Assembly: GCA_964550025.1 (NCBI GenBank) | Contig: CAZJYI010000130.1 | Span: 1-32,807, forward strand | Direction of reading: 5' to 3' | DNA length: 32,807 nucleotides | Source of the DNA: CAZJYI01 sp964550025 | GTDB lineage: Bacteria; Verrucomicrobiota; Kiritimatiellia; UBA8416; CAYOBW01 | In this document: positions 9,401-18,687 of the stretch, piece after piece | Layout of the letters: the number at the start of each line of letters is the position of its first letter | Numbering within the stretch: position 1 is the stretch's first letter | The notes under the pieces: model-generated | The model's input: the letters and a program-made list of their open reading frames with translations, nothing else | What the model was told of the DNA's origin: nothing | Database searches by the model: none | Position numbers and translations under genes: made by a program

Positions 9401-12400
9401 AGACGTCCGAGCAGGAGACAGAGACAGATCCGTTACAGGACGCCTTCTATGATATTGCCTGGGAAGAGCGGCCGTACGACGGGCCGTCCGACCTGGACGA
9501 TGCATCGATACCACGGCGTACGTGGGTTGTGCTGTCCGACGACGGCGGCGTTGGTAAATCGGTCGCCGACCGACTGCAGGACCTGGGGCACGGCTGCGTG
9601 GTCGTCGCGCGATCGGAAGACCCCGCGCCGGACCTGGCGGGACTTCTTGGACAGGCTTCCGGCAACGAAGAGCTGCCCCTGGGCGGCGTACTCCATTTCT
9701 GGAATCTCGATGCGCCCGATCCGTCCGATGCGACAGCCGAAGCGGTTGAAGCCGCGCAGGAATTCGGGTGTGTCAGCGTACTACGGACGATCCAGGCCGT
9801 GCTTGAGGCGGGCGAGGATACGATGGCCCGAATCTGGGTTGTCACGCGCGGCGGCCAGGCCACGGGGGCCGACGGGGAGACGATCAACCCGACCCAGTCA
9901 CCGGTGTGGGGCTTTGGCCGCGTGGCGCAGCTCGAACAGGGCGACATATGGGGCGGGCTGGTCGATCTTAACAGCGCGGACGAGTCCGAGACGGATCAGA
10001 TGTTGCAGGGCATCCTCATGGGCGACGTGGAAGACCAGGTTGCACTCCGCGGCTCCGCCCGCTACGTGCCGCGACTGGTGCCTGTCGAAGGTGGCGATGC
10101 GCCGAGTATCGAAATCGGCGACAAGGGAACCTATCTCGTTGCCGGTGGCGTGGGTGCGCTCGGAAGCGCAGTTGCACAATGGCTGATCGACGAAGGCGCG
10201 AAGCACCTGGTGCTGACGAGTCGTCGTGGCGCCGCCACGCCGGAAGCCCGGCAGGCCGTGGCCGCAATGTCGGAAGCGGGCGCCGAGGTTCGCGTTGTGA
10301 AGGCCGATGTTGCGGACACAGCCGCAATGGCTGCGCTCTTCGAGGATCTCGCGGCATCTGACCAGCCTTTGAAAGGCATCGTTCACGCCGCGGGCATCGC
10401 GGCCGTGGCTGCACTGAGTGAGATGACCGCCGAGCAGCTCACGGATGTGCTCCGTTCGAAGGTCGTCGGTGGTTGGAACCTGGAACAGCTCTCGCGCGAG
10501 CTGCCGCTGGACTTCTTCGTCCTCTTCTCCTCCATTTCCTCGGTCTGGGGATCGGCCGGCCAGTCGCACTATGCGGCGGCCAACCAGTACCTGGACATCC
10601 TGGCGCACTATCGCAATTCCCAGGGGCGCACCGCAACGAGCGTCAACTGGGGGCCATGGGCGGGCAGCGGCATGGCCACGTCGGAGGCCAGGGCATGGTT
10701 GACGCAGATGGGCATCACGGCGCTGGCTCCCGAACAGGCCGTGCAGGCACTGGCGCGTTGCCTCGCATCCGGTGCCGTCCAGCGGACGGTGGCCCGCGTG
10801 GAATGGAAGCAGTTCAAGGCTGTGTACGAGGCCCGGTCACGGCGACCGCTCCTGGAGCGCATCATCGTGTCGACGACAGGGGGTGGCAAGACTGCGGAGT
10901 TAATCGAGATCGAGGGATTGCCTCCCGATCAGCAACGGGATCGCATGCTGAATCTTGTGCGCGAGGAAGTCTCCACCGTGTTGGGCTTCTCGTCGACGGA
11001 AGAGACCCCGCTGCGGACAGGACTGTTCGACCTGGGTATGACGTCGCTGACGTCGGTCGAGCTGCAGGTGCGCCTTGAGAAACGTTTGGGTTGGCGCCCG
11101 CCGACGACCGCCTCCTTCGACTATCCGACGGTCGAGAAGATGGCTGGGTTCGTGTGCGAGAGTCTGCTGGGAAGTGAAGCGGACGTCGGCGAGCGGGCAG
11201 GGCGCTCCGATGCGACCGCCTGGACGACCGAACCGGTCGCCATCGTAGGCATTGCGGGACACTTCCCCGGCGCGGGCAACGATGTCACGAAGTTCCGCGA
11301 CCTGCTGCTTGAGGGTCGGGATCTGATCCAGGAAGTTCCGCCCGAGCGTTGGGACATCGAGGCCTTCTACGATGCGGATCCCGAGAAGCAAGGCAAGATG
11401 TACTGCCGCTACGGCTCGTTCATCACCGATGTCGACCAGTTCGACCCGAGGTTCTTCGGCATTTCGCCACGGGAGGCGCTCAACATGGATCCGCAGCAGC
11501 GGATGATGCTGGAGATGTGTTGGGAGGCATTCGAGAATGCCGGTATTTCGCCCGCAGCGATGGGCGGTACCCGGACGGGCGTCTTTGTTGGTGTGACCTC
11601 TACCGAGTACGCGCGCGTGATGGCTGCTTCACAGGCGCTCGAAGAGATCGATCCCTACTTCCTCAGCGGCAACGCGTTGAATGCCATCGCGGGACGAGTT
11701 TCCTACGCGTTTGACTTCGGCGGGCCGGCCGCGTCGGTAGACACGGCGTGTTCGTCCTCGCTCACGGCGATTCATATGGCATGCCAGAGCTTGCGTAGCC
11801 ACGAGAGCGACGCAGCGGTTGCCGGTGGCGTCAACCTGACCCTCCTACCGGAGTCGACGCTGGCCACTTGTCGCACCCGCATGCTCTCGGCCGATGGCTC
11901 ATGCAAGACGTTCGACGCCGCGGCGGATGGATATGTGCGCGGGGAGGGCGCCGGGCTCATTGTTCTGAAGCGTCTCGGAGATGCGCAGCGGGACGGGGAC
12001 CGTATCCTGGCCGTCATCCGCGCCACCGCGATCAACCAGGACGGTGGTAGCAGCGGGCTGACCGTACCCAACGGGGTTGCACAGCAGGTGCTGCTTCGCG
12101 AGGCGCTGGCCGCTGCTGGACTGTCACCATCGCAGGTCGACTACGTGGAAGCGCATGGCTCCGGAACGGCCCTGGGTGACCCCATCGAGCTGGGCGCACT
12201 GGGCGCCGTATTCGGAGGTGACCGGGAAGAAGACCAGCGGCTGTGGGTCGCATCGGTCAAAACGAACATCGGACACTTGGAAGCCGCCGCCGGGATTGCC
12301 GGGCTGAGCAAAGTGGTGATGGCTCTGAATGCCGGCAAGATCCCGCCCCATCTGCACTTCAAGAACCCGACGCCACACGTGAACTGGGATGAGCTCAAGC

Positions 12401-15400
12401 TGCGGGTGCCGACGGACGCCGTGCCCTGGGAACGGGGCGACAGGCCGCGCATCGCCGGAGTGAGCTCCTTTGGCTTCAGTGGGACCAACGTGCACTGTAT
12501 TATCGAGGAACCTCCGCCGGTACCGGAGCGCGATGCCGACTGGAAACGCTCACAGCACCTGCTGACGCTTTCGGCGAAGTCGGCGGCCGCACTCGATAGC
12601 ATGGTTGAGACTTACCACGCGCACCTGGACGCACGGGCGGATCTTGATTTTGGTGATGTGTGCTACACGGCCGGAACGGGACGTACCCATTTCGACCACC
12701 GTCTGGCCTTCCCCGCGGCGGCGCGGGAAGACGCGGTGGAGATTCTGCGGCGGATCCAGGCCGGCGAAGAGGTGATGGAGGTCTCCCGCTATGCGGTGTC
12801 GGGTGACGAGGAGCTTGCCGTGGCATTCCTCTTCACGGGCCAGGGATCGCAGTACGTCGGGATGGCCCGTGAGCTCTACGAGACTCAGCCCGTGTTCCGG
12901 CGCGCCCTGGACGAGTGCGACGCGCTTTTGCAGGACCACCTTGACCGTCCGCTGCTCTCTGTTATCTACGCGGAGGCGGACGACGGTCTCCTCAACCAGA
13001 CGGCCTACACGCAGCCGGCCACGTTCGCGCTGCAGTACGCGATGGCCGAGATGTGGCGGTCGTGGGGGATCGAGCCGACATGGGTTGCGGGCCACAGCGT
13101 TGGTGAATACGCGGCGGCATGTATCGCAGGCGTGTTCAGTCTTGCCGACGGGTTGAAGCTGATTGCGGCACGCGGACGGCTAATGCAGGAGCTGCCTGCC
13201 GGCGGGGGGATGGCTGCGACCATGGCGCCACCCGAACGCATCGAATCGGCTATTGCCGGACTGGAAGGCAAGGTCACGCTGGCGGGCATTAACGGACCGA
13301 CCCAGACGGTCATCTCCGGAGAGGGAGAGGCGCTTGACCAGGTGCTCGCCGCGCTGGAGGCCGACGAGATCCGCGTGAAGCGTCTCCAGGTGTCGCATGC
13401 GTTCCACTCGCCCCTGATGGAGCCGATGATGGATGCTTTCGCCGAGGTGTGCAACGGGGTGACTTTCTCAGCACCGAGCCGGCGTTTCATCTCGAACCTC
13501 ACAGGTGAAGCTGTCGAGGACGAGATTGCCACGGCCGACTACTGGTGCCGGCATGTCCGCGAACCCGTTCGGTTCACGAGTGGCATGACTGCCCTGGTGG
13601 CTGACGGCGCGCGCGTGTTCCTGGAAATCGGGCCGCGGCCGACGTTGATTGCCATGGCGCAGCAGTTCATCGACGACCCGGACATGGCCTGGCTTTCCAC
13701 GCTTGGGCGTCGGCCGGAGGATGGAAACTGGCAAGCAGTACTGCAGAGCCTGGGAGCGCTCTACACGCACGGCGCGGAGGTCGATTTCGAGGCATTCGAC
13801 AGCGACTATGCCCGCCGCAAAGTGGAACTGCCGAGCTACCGTTTCCAGCACCAGCGTTACTGGCCAGAGGGTCATGGAGGGGCCTTCGGCGGCGCCATGG
13901 GGGCCGGCATGCCTGGCGTCACGGAGAACGCGGTATTGGGCCGGCAACTGGCGCTGCCGCACTCGAAGGAAATCCGTTTCGAGCGCATCATGACAGCCAC
14001 CTGGCCGGCATTCCTGGATGACCACCGTCTCTTTGGTACCGTTGTGTGTCCGGGTGCATCCCACGTTGCGTCCATGCTCAGTGCCGCCGACAAGGGATTG
14101 AAGGGAACGCCGTATGTTCTCGAGGACATTGTCTTCCCGCAGGCCCTTGTGCTCGAAGACGGGGCGAGTTGCGCGTACCAGCTGGCACTGCTGCCCGGAG
14201 AACAGAACGACTACTTCGTGCAGGTTATGAGTTTCGCCGGCGATGGGGAACGCTCGCGGGAAGATCTCTGGAATACGCACGCATCGGCAAAACTGCGACG
14301 AGCAACTCCAGAAGAAGCGGAGCCGCCGCCGACGGACATCGATTTCGAGGCCCTTAAAGCGACGGCCAGCCACTCGATCGAGGGCACCACATTCTACGAT
14401 GGATTCTGGAAAGCGGGTTACACGCTGGGATCGTCGTTCCAGTGGATCGACACCATCTACCGCAACGACTGGGAGGGTGTGTGCCGGATGCGCGTGCCCG
14501 AGCTGCAGGAGGACCTGGCGGATTACATCATGCATCCTGGGTTGATCGACTCGTGTCTGCAGGCGCTGGCCGGTTTTGCCAAGAGCGACTCCGCCTTCAT
14601 GCAGGGCGGCGACGTGATTCGCATCCCGTTCCATCTTGGCAAGGTGCGTGTGTTCCAACGCCCCGAGCCCGGCCCGCTGTGGATGTACGGGCGGCTCGAG
14701 AGCGAGGACGGTGGCGATCGGGTTGGGTTCATTCAACTGTTCGACGACGATGGGAGCATGATTGCTGAGATCTCGGGCTACGAATCGCGGCAGGTCAGTC
14801 GTGACGTTCTGCTGGCAGCGATCCAGGAAGAGGCGCCGCAGAAGCTTTACGAGATGAACTGGCAGCCCCAGGAAGAGGTTGCCGCGTCGGACGCTGAATT
14901 CCCGACCCCGGGGACATGGCTCATTCTGAGCGACGGTCCGGTGGGTGATGCAGTGGCCGGGAAGCTGAGAGAGAGTGGCGAACGCTGCGTCCTCGTCTCT
15001 GCCGCCGACGCGTACAACCCGGTTGACGTGGATCGCTATGATGTTGCCCCGCTCAGCCGGGATAGCTTCGATCAGTTGATGCAAGCCGTGCATAGCGACG
15101 GCCCGCCGTGTCGAGGTGTGTTGCACCTGTGGGGGCTGGACGCGAAGCCGGCGGACGAAGAGTCCCTGGATGCAATCAATGGTGAACTGGCGACGACCTG
15201 TGGCGGCGTCCTGCACCTTCTGCAGGCGTTTTCGGCGGCACAGGCCGACCCGCCGCTGCGCTGGATGCTGGCGACGGCAGGTGCGCAGGCGGTTGAGCAG
15301 TCATCGCGCCCCCTGCGGATCTCGAGTGCCGCCTTGTGGGGTCTTGGACGCGTGATTGCGGCCGAGCATCCCGAGCTCGGATGTATGCGGATCGATCTGG

Positions 15401-15660
15401 ACCCGGAGAGCGATGTCGAGGAACAGGCGGCGTGCATCCTGTCCGAAGCGCTCGCGACCCGGCCGAGTGAGGACCAGGTGGCATATCGCCGCCAGGTGCG
15501 CTACGCGCCACGGATTGTACGAAGCCGCCGGGGCATGAGCGAAACCCTCGAGGTGCCGACGGAGGGCGCCTACCGGATGCAGCTCAAGGAGTTTGGCGTC
15601 CTGGACAATCTCGTCTTCAACCCGTACCCGAGCCGTGAGCCGGGTGCGGGCGAAGTGTAG
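6487..15660 (+). CDS. Type I polyketide synthase, KS-AT-KR-ACP then KS-AT-DH-(start of ER)
   Basis: A short helical N-terminus (about 1-35) resembles a PKS docking coil; there is no loading domain. Module 1: KS 38-462 (Cys211, His346, His386), AT 567-915 (GHSVG Ser661, HAFH 761-764, so malonyl-CoA), KR with structural half from ~984 and catalytic half from ~1215 (Tyr1362, Trp1354 eight residues before it, no LDD motif: A-type), ACP ~1486-1560 (Ser1520). Module 2: KS 1582-2010 (Cys1755, His1890, His1930), AT 2112-2455 (Ser2204, HAFH 2304-2307), DH 2482-2770 (His2513 in HRLFGTVVCP, Asp2688 in DSCLQ), structural KR half 2785-3020, then the first residues of an ER domain. The frame ends at TAG inside that domain, and the rest follows in the same frame. 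Module 1 should leave a beta-hydroxyl and module 2 is built for full reduction. Confidence 0.95.
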   Translation: MSNSSEKGGRDYKALLKEALGALDDMRGKLKASEKMRTEPIAIVGASCRLPGHSNDPEAFWKLLHEGTDAVIEIPKNRWDIDAYYDPDPEAPGKMYCRYASFIDDVETFDAQFFQIAPREATVMDPQQRLLLETSWEALENAGVPPDSLAGSRTGVFIGVSTNDYSEWVASRIGNSGNPYAGTGNTDSVVAGRLSYTLGLNGPCFAVDTACSSSLVALHSACQSLRNGECSSALTGGINLMLTPSVSINFCKAHMLSADGSCKTFDASANGYVRGEGVAMIVLKRLSDALADGDRILALVRSTAINQDGRSGGLTVPNGTAQQSLMRDALRAGGLAPTDLDYVEAHGTGTSLGDPIELEALGGVFGKARQDMDPLWVGSVKTNIGHLEAAAGITGVMKVVLALQHEEIPPHLHFHRPTPHLDWDAASLRVPTEPVPWKRGSRPRLAGVSSFGFSGTNAHVILEEAPSAAEPEPSQWERPRHLLALSAKSAEGLDQLADTYERALRHPDAPLADICFTAAAGRSHFAHRLALPAATATEAANALVKLRSGEDVPGATSHVVEGNAVPRVAFLFTGQGSQYINMGRELYETQPVFRRVMDQCDELVREYIDRPLLSVIYAEEGADSPINETAYTQPALFAIEYALAEMWKSWGIKPSWTLGHSVGEFVAACVAGVFSLEDGLKLIAARGRLMQALPKGGAMVAVGATAARVATAIAGHEDKVSVATLNSPRQVALSGEEETLKSIVAGLEADDLQVHWLRVSHAFHSPLMEPMLPEFREVCEQVTFSQPQIGLISNVAGGLAGDEVQTAEYWCRHVREPVRFCSGIQALAEDGARIMLEVGAKPILTLLGPQCVAAEDVTWLTTLNNRMGNWEQVLETLGALYAHGVKIDWRAYDASAIRRFVSAPTYPFQRRRFWVDMIEDAVGPSVGLAGGALMGRIDEEQAESLAADLAESHEFTEEQQQLLPDLLMALSETSEQETETDPLQDAFYDIAWEERPYDGPSDLDDASIPRRTWVVLSDDGGVGKSVADRLQDLGHGCVVVARSEDPAPDLAGLLGQASGNEELPLGGVLHFWNLDAPDPSDATAEAVEAAQEFGCVSVLRTIQAVLEAGEDTMARIWVVTRGGQATGADGETINPTQSPVWGFGRVAQLEQGDIWGGLVDLNSADESETDQMLQGILMGDVEDQVALRGSARYVPRLVPVEGGDAPSIEIGDKGTYLVAGGVGALGSAVAQWLIDEGAKHLVLTSRRGAATPEARQAVAAMSEAGAEVRVVKADVADTAAMAALFEDLAASDQPLKGIVHAAGIAAVAALSEMTAEQLTDVLRSKVVGGWNLEQLSRELPLDFFVLFSSISSVWGSAGQSHYAAANQYLDILAHYRNSQGRTATSVNWGPWAGSGMATSEARAWLTQMGITALAPEQAVQALARCLASGAVQRTVARVEWKQFKAVYEARSRRPLLERIIVSTTGGGKTAELIEIEGLPPDQQRDRMLNLVREEVSTVLGFSSTEETPLRTGLFDLGMTSLTSVELQVRLEKRLGWRPPTTASFDYPTVEKMAGFVCESLLGSEADVGERAGRSDATAWTTEPVAIVGIAGHFPGAGNDVTKFRDLLLEGRDLIQEVPPERWDIEAFYDADPEKQGKMYCRYGSFITDVDQFDPRFFGISPREALNMDPQQRMMLEMCWEAFENAGISPAAMGGTRTGVFVGVTSTEYARVMAASQALEEIDPYFLSGNALNAIAGRVSYAFDFGGPAASVDTACSSSLTAIHMACQSLRSHESDAAVAGGVNLTLLPESTLATCRTRMLSADGSCKTFDAAADGYVRGEGAGLIVLKRLGDAQRDGDRILAVIRATAINQDGGSSGLTVPNGVAQQVLLREALAAAGLSPSQVDYVEAHGSGTALGDPIELGALGAVFGGDREEDQRLWVASVKTNIGHLEAAAGIAGLSKVVMALNAGKIPPHLHFKNPTPHVNWDELKLRVPTDAVPWERGDRPRIAGVSSFGFSGTNVHCIIEEPPPVPERDADWKRSQHLLTLSAKSAAALDSMVETYHAHLDARADLDFGDVCYTAGTGRTHFDHRLAFPAAAREDAVEILRRIQAGEEVMEVSRYAVSGDEELAVAFLFTGQGSQYVGMARELYETQPVFRRALDECDALLQDHLDRPLLSVIYAEADDGLLNQTAYTQPATFALQYAMAEMWRSWGIEPTWVAGHSVGEYAAACIAGVFSLADGLKLIAARGRLMQELPAGGGMAATMAPPERIESAIAGLEGKVTLAGINGPTQTVISGEGEALDQVLAALEADEIRVKRLQVSHAFHSPLMEPMMDAFAEVCNGVTFSAPSRRFISNLTGEAVEDEIATADYWCRHVREPVRFTSGMTALVADGARVFLEIGPRPTLIAMAQQFIDDPDMAWLSTLGRRPEDGNWQAVLQSLGALYTHGAEVDFEAFDSDYARRKVELPSYRFQHQRYWPEGHGGAFGGAMGAGMPGVTENAVLGRQLALPHSKEIRFERIMTATWPAFLDDHRLFGTVVCPGASHVASMLSAADKGLKGTPYVLEDIVFPQALVLEDGASCAYQLALLPGEQNDYFVQVMSFAGDGERSREDLWNTHASAKLRRATPEEAEPPPTDIDFEALKATASHSIEGTTFYDGFWKAGYTLGSSFQWIDTIYRNDWEGVCRMRVPELQEDLADYIMHPGLIDSCLQALAGFAKSDSAFMQGGDVIRIPFHLGKVRVFQRPEPGPLWMYGRLESEDGGDRVGFIQLFDDDGSMIAEISGYESRQVSRDVLLAAIQEEAPQKLYEMNWQPQEEVAASDAEFPTPGTWLILSDGPVGDAVAGKLRESGERCVLVSAADAYNPVDVDRYDVAPLSRDSFDQLMQAVHSDGPPCRGVLHLWGLDAKPADEESLDAINGELATTCGGVLHLLQAFSAAQADPPLRWMLATAGAQAVEQSSRPLRISSAALWGLGRVIAAEHPELGCMRIDLDPESDVEEQAACILSEALATRPSEDQVAYRRQVRYAPRIVRSRRGMSETLEVPTEGAYRMQLKEFGVLDNLVFNPYPSREPGAGEV

Positions 15661-15666
15661 ATCTAG
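15658..15666 (+). other. Two in-frame amber codons splitting the PKS enoylreductase domain
   Basis: The frame reads GAA GTG TAG ATC TAG GTC GAA. The flanks match the conserved ER entry (GAGEV...GLNFRDVLRALGM), in which acidic or basic residues occupy both TAG positions. GAG to TAG (one G-to-T change each) is the simplest origin. Downstream coding continues in the same frame to 17799 with no further stop. Confidence 0.9.
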
Positions 15667-15696
15667 GTCGAAACGTGCGGTCTGAACTTCCGCGAT

Positions 15697-17799
15697 GTGC
15701 TTCGAGCTCTCGGCATGCTCCGGGAGTACGAGGCGGCCGTCGGCCTGAATGACGCCGCGGATGCCATGTTCGGCCTCGAGTGCGGTGGCCGGGTGGTGGC
15801 CGTCGGTGACGGTGTCACTGAATTCAAGGAGGGTGATGAAGTCGCCGGACTGGTGATGGGTAGTATGGCCAGTCACGTGACGGCGCCGGTTGAGTACTTC
15901 GCACCGAAGCCTCCGGGGCTCTCGCATGAAGAGGTCGTGGCAACCAGTTTCGTCATGATGACCGCGATCCGCGCGCTCGAGACGGGCGCCGGTCTGAAAG
16001 CTGGCGAGAAGGTCCTGATTCACGCGGCGTCCGGCGGCGTCGGGCAGGCTGCCGTCATGCTGGCCCAGTCAATCGGGGCCGAAGTGTTCGGCACGGCCAG
16101 TCCGCCGAAGCAGCAATTCCTGCGCGACCAGGGTGTGCAGCACGTCATGAACTCGCGCACGCTCGACTTCGCCGACGAGATCATGGAGATCACGAACGGC
16201 GAAGGCGTGGATGTCGTACTGAACAGTCTCAACGAGGACTACATCCCGAAGAGCCTGTCGGTTCTCAAGCCCGGCGGGCGGTTCATTGAGATCGGCGCCA
16301 TCGGGATCTGGGATCCGGATCGGGTGAAGGAATTCCGGGATGACATCTACTACGAGCGTTTCGACATGCTGGACGAGGAGATGGCCGAGCCCGGGTTGAT
16401 GGGCCGCCTGATGCGGGACGCACTGGGACGGCTTGAGCAGGGCGATCTTGCCCCGCTTCCGCACAGGGCTTTTCCTGCGACCGAAGCGGTCGAGGCTTTT
16501 CGTTATGTTGCCCAGGCCAAGCACATCGGCAAGGTGATGGTGTCTTTCGGGACCGAAGCCGAAGAGGGCGGTGACCACGTCGCGCGTATCCGGGAGGATG
16601 CGTCGTATCTCGTCACCGGTGGACTGGGTGCCCTCGGGCTGGAGGTGGCCAAATGGCTGGCGGAACGAGGCGCCGGGCACCTTGTGCTGACGGGGCGACG
16701 CGGGGCGGCAACGCCCGAGGCCGCCGAGGCCGTGGATGCGCTGAAGGAGGCTGGTGTCAACGTTCTCGTGTCGAAGACCGATGTGGCCGCTCCAGAGCAA
16801 GTTGACGAACTCTTTGCCGAGATCCGTTCGAACATGCCACCGCTGAAGGGAGTCGTGCATGCGGCCGGTCTCCTGGCAGACGGGATGCTGCTGGAGATGG
16901 ACTGGGAACAGTTCGTACGGGTGTTGCCACCGAAGGTTGCCGGCGTCTGGAACCTCTACCAGGGGGCCGCGAATGAAGAGCTGGATTTCTTCGTCTCCTT
17001 CTCGTCCATCTCGTCGTTCCTCGGTTCGGCGGGCCAGGGTAACTATGCGGCTGCCAATGCGTTCCTGGATGTCATGGGCGAGCAATTCCACCGCGACGGT
17101 CGACACGGGCTGTCGATCAACTGGGGACCATGGGGCGAAGTCGGGATGGCTGCCAACCTCGATCGGCGCGAGCGCGCACGCTGGGAGGCGTCCGGGATTG
17201 GAATGCTCTCCACGGCGGATGGACTGGAGATGCTGGGTAATGTGCTGGGCAGCAGCGGGCAGGTTGCGGTCGTGCCCATCGACTGGAAACGGATCCTGGC
17301 CGGAATGGCGGATGTGCCTTTCTTCCGCGAGATCGCCAAGGAGTACGGCGCAGCCGGTGGTGGACGCTCCGAGTTCCTCGAGAAGCTTGATGAGACGACT
17401 CCGGAGCGGAAGCGGCAGCTTCTCCTGGATCATGTCACGTCCGAAGTCGCCAAGGTCCTGGGGTTGTCGCAGAGCGAGTCACTCCCGCTGGAAACCGGGT
17501 TCTTTGACCTTGGGATCGACTCGCTCACAGCGGTCGAGCTCCGCAACCGTCTGCAGGTATCGCTTGGATCAGTCTTGCCCGCGACGTTGATCTTCAACTA
17601 CCCGACGCTGGGGGCGATGGTAGACTACTTCGCCGATGACGTCCTCGACCTGCCGAAGACCGAAGACATGGAGGGTGCACAGGCTGCTCCGGAAGCGCTT
17701 TCCATACCCGAGGCGATCGACGAGGAGTCTGTTGACGACATGATGGATCGGTTGCGCGAGGGAATCGCAGAACTCGACGAGACAAGCCCCAACGATTAG
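15697..17799 (+). CDS. Type I polyketide synthase, C-terminal part: ER-KR-ACP
   Basis: This continues the upstream PKS in the same frame after two TAG codons; 15697 (GTG) is only the first possible initiation codon and lacks a ribosome binding site, so independent translation is doubtful. Residues 1-280 are the bulk of an enoylreductase with the NADPH motif AASGGVGQAAVMLAQ, lacking about a dozen N-terminal residues of the fold that lie before the stops. The usual EIGK motif reads EIGA. Next comes a ketoreductase (about 301-560: GGLGALG, Lys413, FSSISS, Tyr450, and an LAD variant of the B-type LDD motif), then an ACP with Ser609 in GIDSL. The tail is acidic and helical (VDDMMDRLREGIAELDE), possibly a docking element. 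There is no thioesterase or reductase release domain, so the chain must be off-loaded by another protein. Confidence 0.88.
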   Translation: MLRALGMLREYEAAVGLNDAADAMFGLECGGRVVAVGDGVTEFKEGDEVAGLVMGSMASHVTAPVEYFAPKPPGLSHEEVVATSFVMMTAIRALETGAGLKAGEKVLIHAASGGVGQAAVMLAQSIGAEVFGTASPPKQQFLRDQGVQHVMNSRTLDFADEIMEITNGEGVDVVLNSLNEDYIPKSLSVLKPGGRFIEIGAIGIWDPDRVKEFRDDIYYERFDMLDEEMAEPGLMGRLMRDALGRLEQGDLAPLPHRAFPATEAVEAFRYVAQAKHIGKVMVSFGTEAEEGGDHVARIREDASYLVTGGLGALGLEVAKWLAERGAGHLVLTGRRGAATPEAAEAVDALKEAGVNVLVSKTDVAAPEQVDELFAEIRSNMPPLKGVVHAAGLLADGMLLEMDWEQFVRVLPPKVAGVWNLYQGAANEELDFFVSFSSISSFLGSAGQGNYAAANAFLDVMGEQFHRDGRHGLSINWGPWGEVGMAANLDRRERARWEASGIGMLSTADGLEMLGNVLGSSGQVAVVPIDWKRILAGMADVPFFREIAKEYGAAGGGRSEFLEKLDETTPERKRQLLLDHVTSEVAKVLGLSQSESLPLETGFFDLGIDSLTAVELRNRLQVSLGSVLPATLIFNYPTLGAMVDYFADDVLDLPKTEDMEGAQAAPEALSIPEAIDEESVDDMMDRLREGIAELDETSPND

Positions 17800-17826
17800 T
17801 GGGGCACGCTATCGAGGGATACAAGC

Positions 17827-18687
17827 ATGGAACTGAGGACCTTTGACGGTGCCGTGGCCATTGTCACGGGAGGGGGTAATGGCATCGGTCGCTCGCTGTG
17901 CATCGAGCTCGGCGCCCGCGGCGCGACCGTGATTGTGGCGGACCTGGATGGTGAGACCGCCCGCTGCGTTGCCTCGGAGGTTGTGGAGGGAGGCGGCCAC
18001 GCGACGGGCGTCGACCTGGACGTATGCGACTACGAAGCCGTCAAGGCGCTGGTCGACGTGACCGCAAAGGATCATGGCCGCCTGGACTACCTCTTCAACA
18101 ATGCCGGCGTCATCCGCCATGGCTCGTGCCTGTATCACACCATCGAGGAGTGGCGGCAAGTCCTGGACGTGAATCTGCGAGGTGTCGTACACGGCGTTCA
18201 CGCCGTTTACCCGCTCATGGCGCGCCAGGGGTTCGGTCACATCGTCAACATGTCGTCGGTGGGGGGGCTGATTCCGTGGCTTGGCCCGGCGTACACGGCA
18301 TCAAAGCACGCCGTTGTAGGGCTCAGCTTCTCCCTTCGCGCGGAAGCCGTGTTGCACGGGGTCAGGGTGACCGTGATGTGTCCGGGGGGTGTTAGGACCG
18401 GTATCTTCAAGGGCAGTACGGAGAAGGAAGACGGTGTGGCCGAGAAATTCAGACAGCTCATGCTGCGTCGTCTGAAACTCATCGATCCCGAAGTGTTTGC
18501 GCGTATCGCCTTGAATGGCGTGGCCCGCAACCGGGCGATCGTCGTGGCGCCGTTCCGGACTGCCCGGTCCTGGTGGATGTATCGTCACTTCCCGTTCATG
18601 GTCATACGGCTGCGGATGGCACTGTCCCGTCGCCTCGCTCAGAAGGTGAAGGAAGAGGGCGGGACGCTACCGCCGCCACCGGGCTAG
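17827..18687 (+). CDS. Short-chain dehydrogenase/reductase (classical SDR)
   Basis: This is a 286-residue NAD(P)H-dependent oxidoreductase. The cofactor motif TGGGNGIG is near residue 14, NNAG near residue 91, catalytic Ser143/144 in MSSVGG, and Tyr156 with Lys160 in YTASK. Asp39 (VADLD) after strand two suggests a preference for NAD(H). A GAGGGA sequence precedes ATG 17827, 27 bases after the PKS stop, so it is the last gene of the operon. The C-terminal ~40 residues add a basic, hydrophobic stretch (WWMYRHFPFMVIRLRM) that could touch the membrane, as in SDRs that handle lipids. It probably reduces or oxidises a hydroxyl/keto group of the PKS-derived lipid. The exact substrate is not readable. 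Confidence 0.88.
   Translation: MELRTFDGAVAIVTGGGNGIGRSLCIELGARGATVIVADLDGETARCVASEVVEGGGHATGVDLDVCDYEAVKALVDVTAKDHGRLDYLFNNAGVIRHGSCLYHTIEEWRQVLDVNLRGVVHGVHAVYPLMARQGFGHIVNMSSVGGLIPWLGPAYTASKHAVVGLSFSLRAEAVLHGVRVTVMCPGGVRTGIFKGSTEKEDGVAEKFRQLMLRRLKLIDPEVFARIALNGVARNRAIVVAPFRTARSWWMYRHFPFMVIRLRMALSRRLAQKVKEEGGTLPPPPG

Noticed and set aside
15658..17799. Amber codon reassignment or pyrrolysine insertion
   Set aside because: TAG ends at least six other genes in the window (condensing enzyme, PKS, SDR, sulfotransferase, thioesterase, DUF1566), so it acts as a normal stop here.
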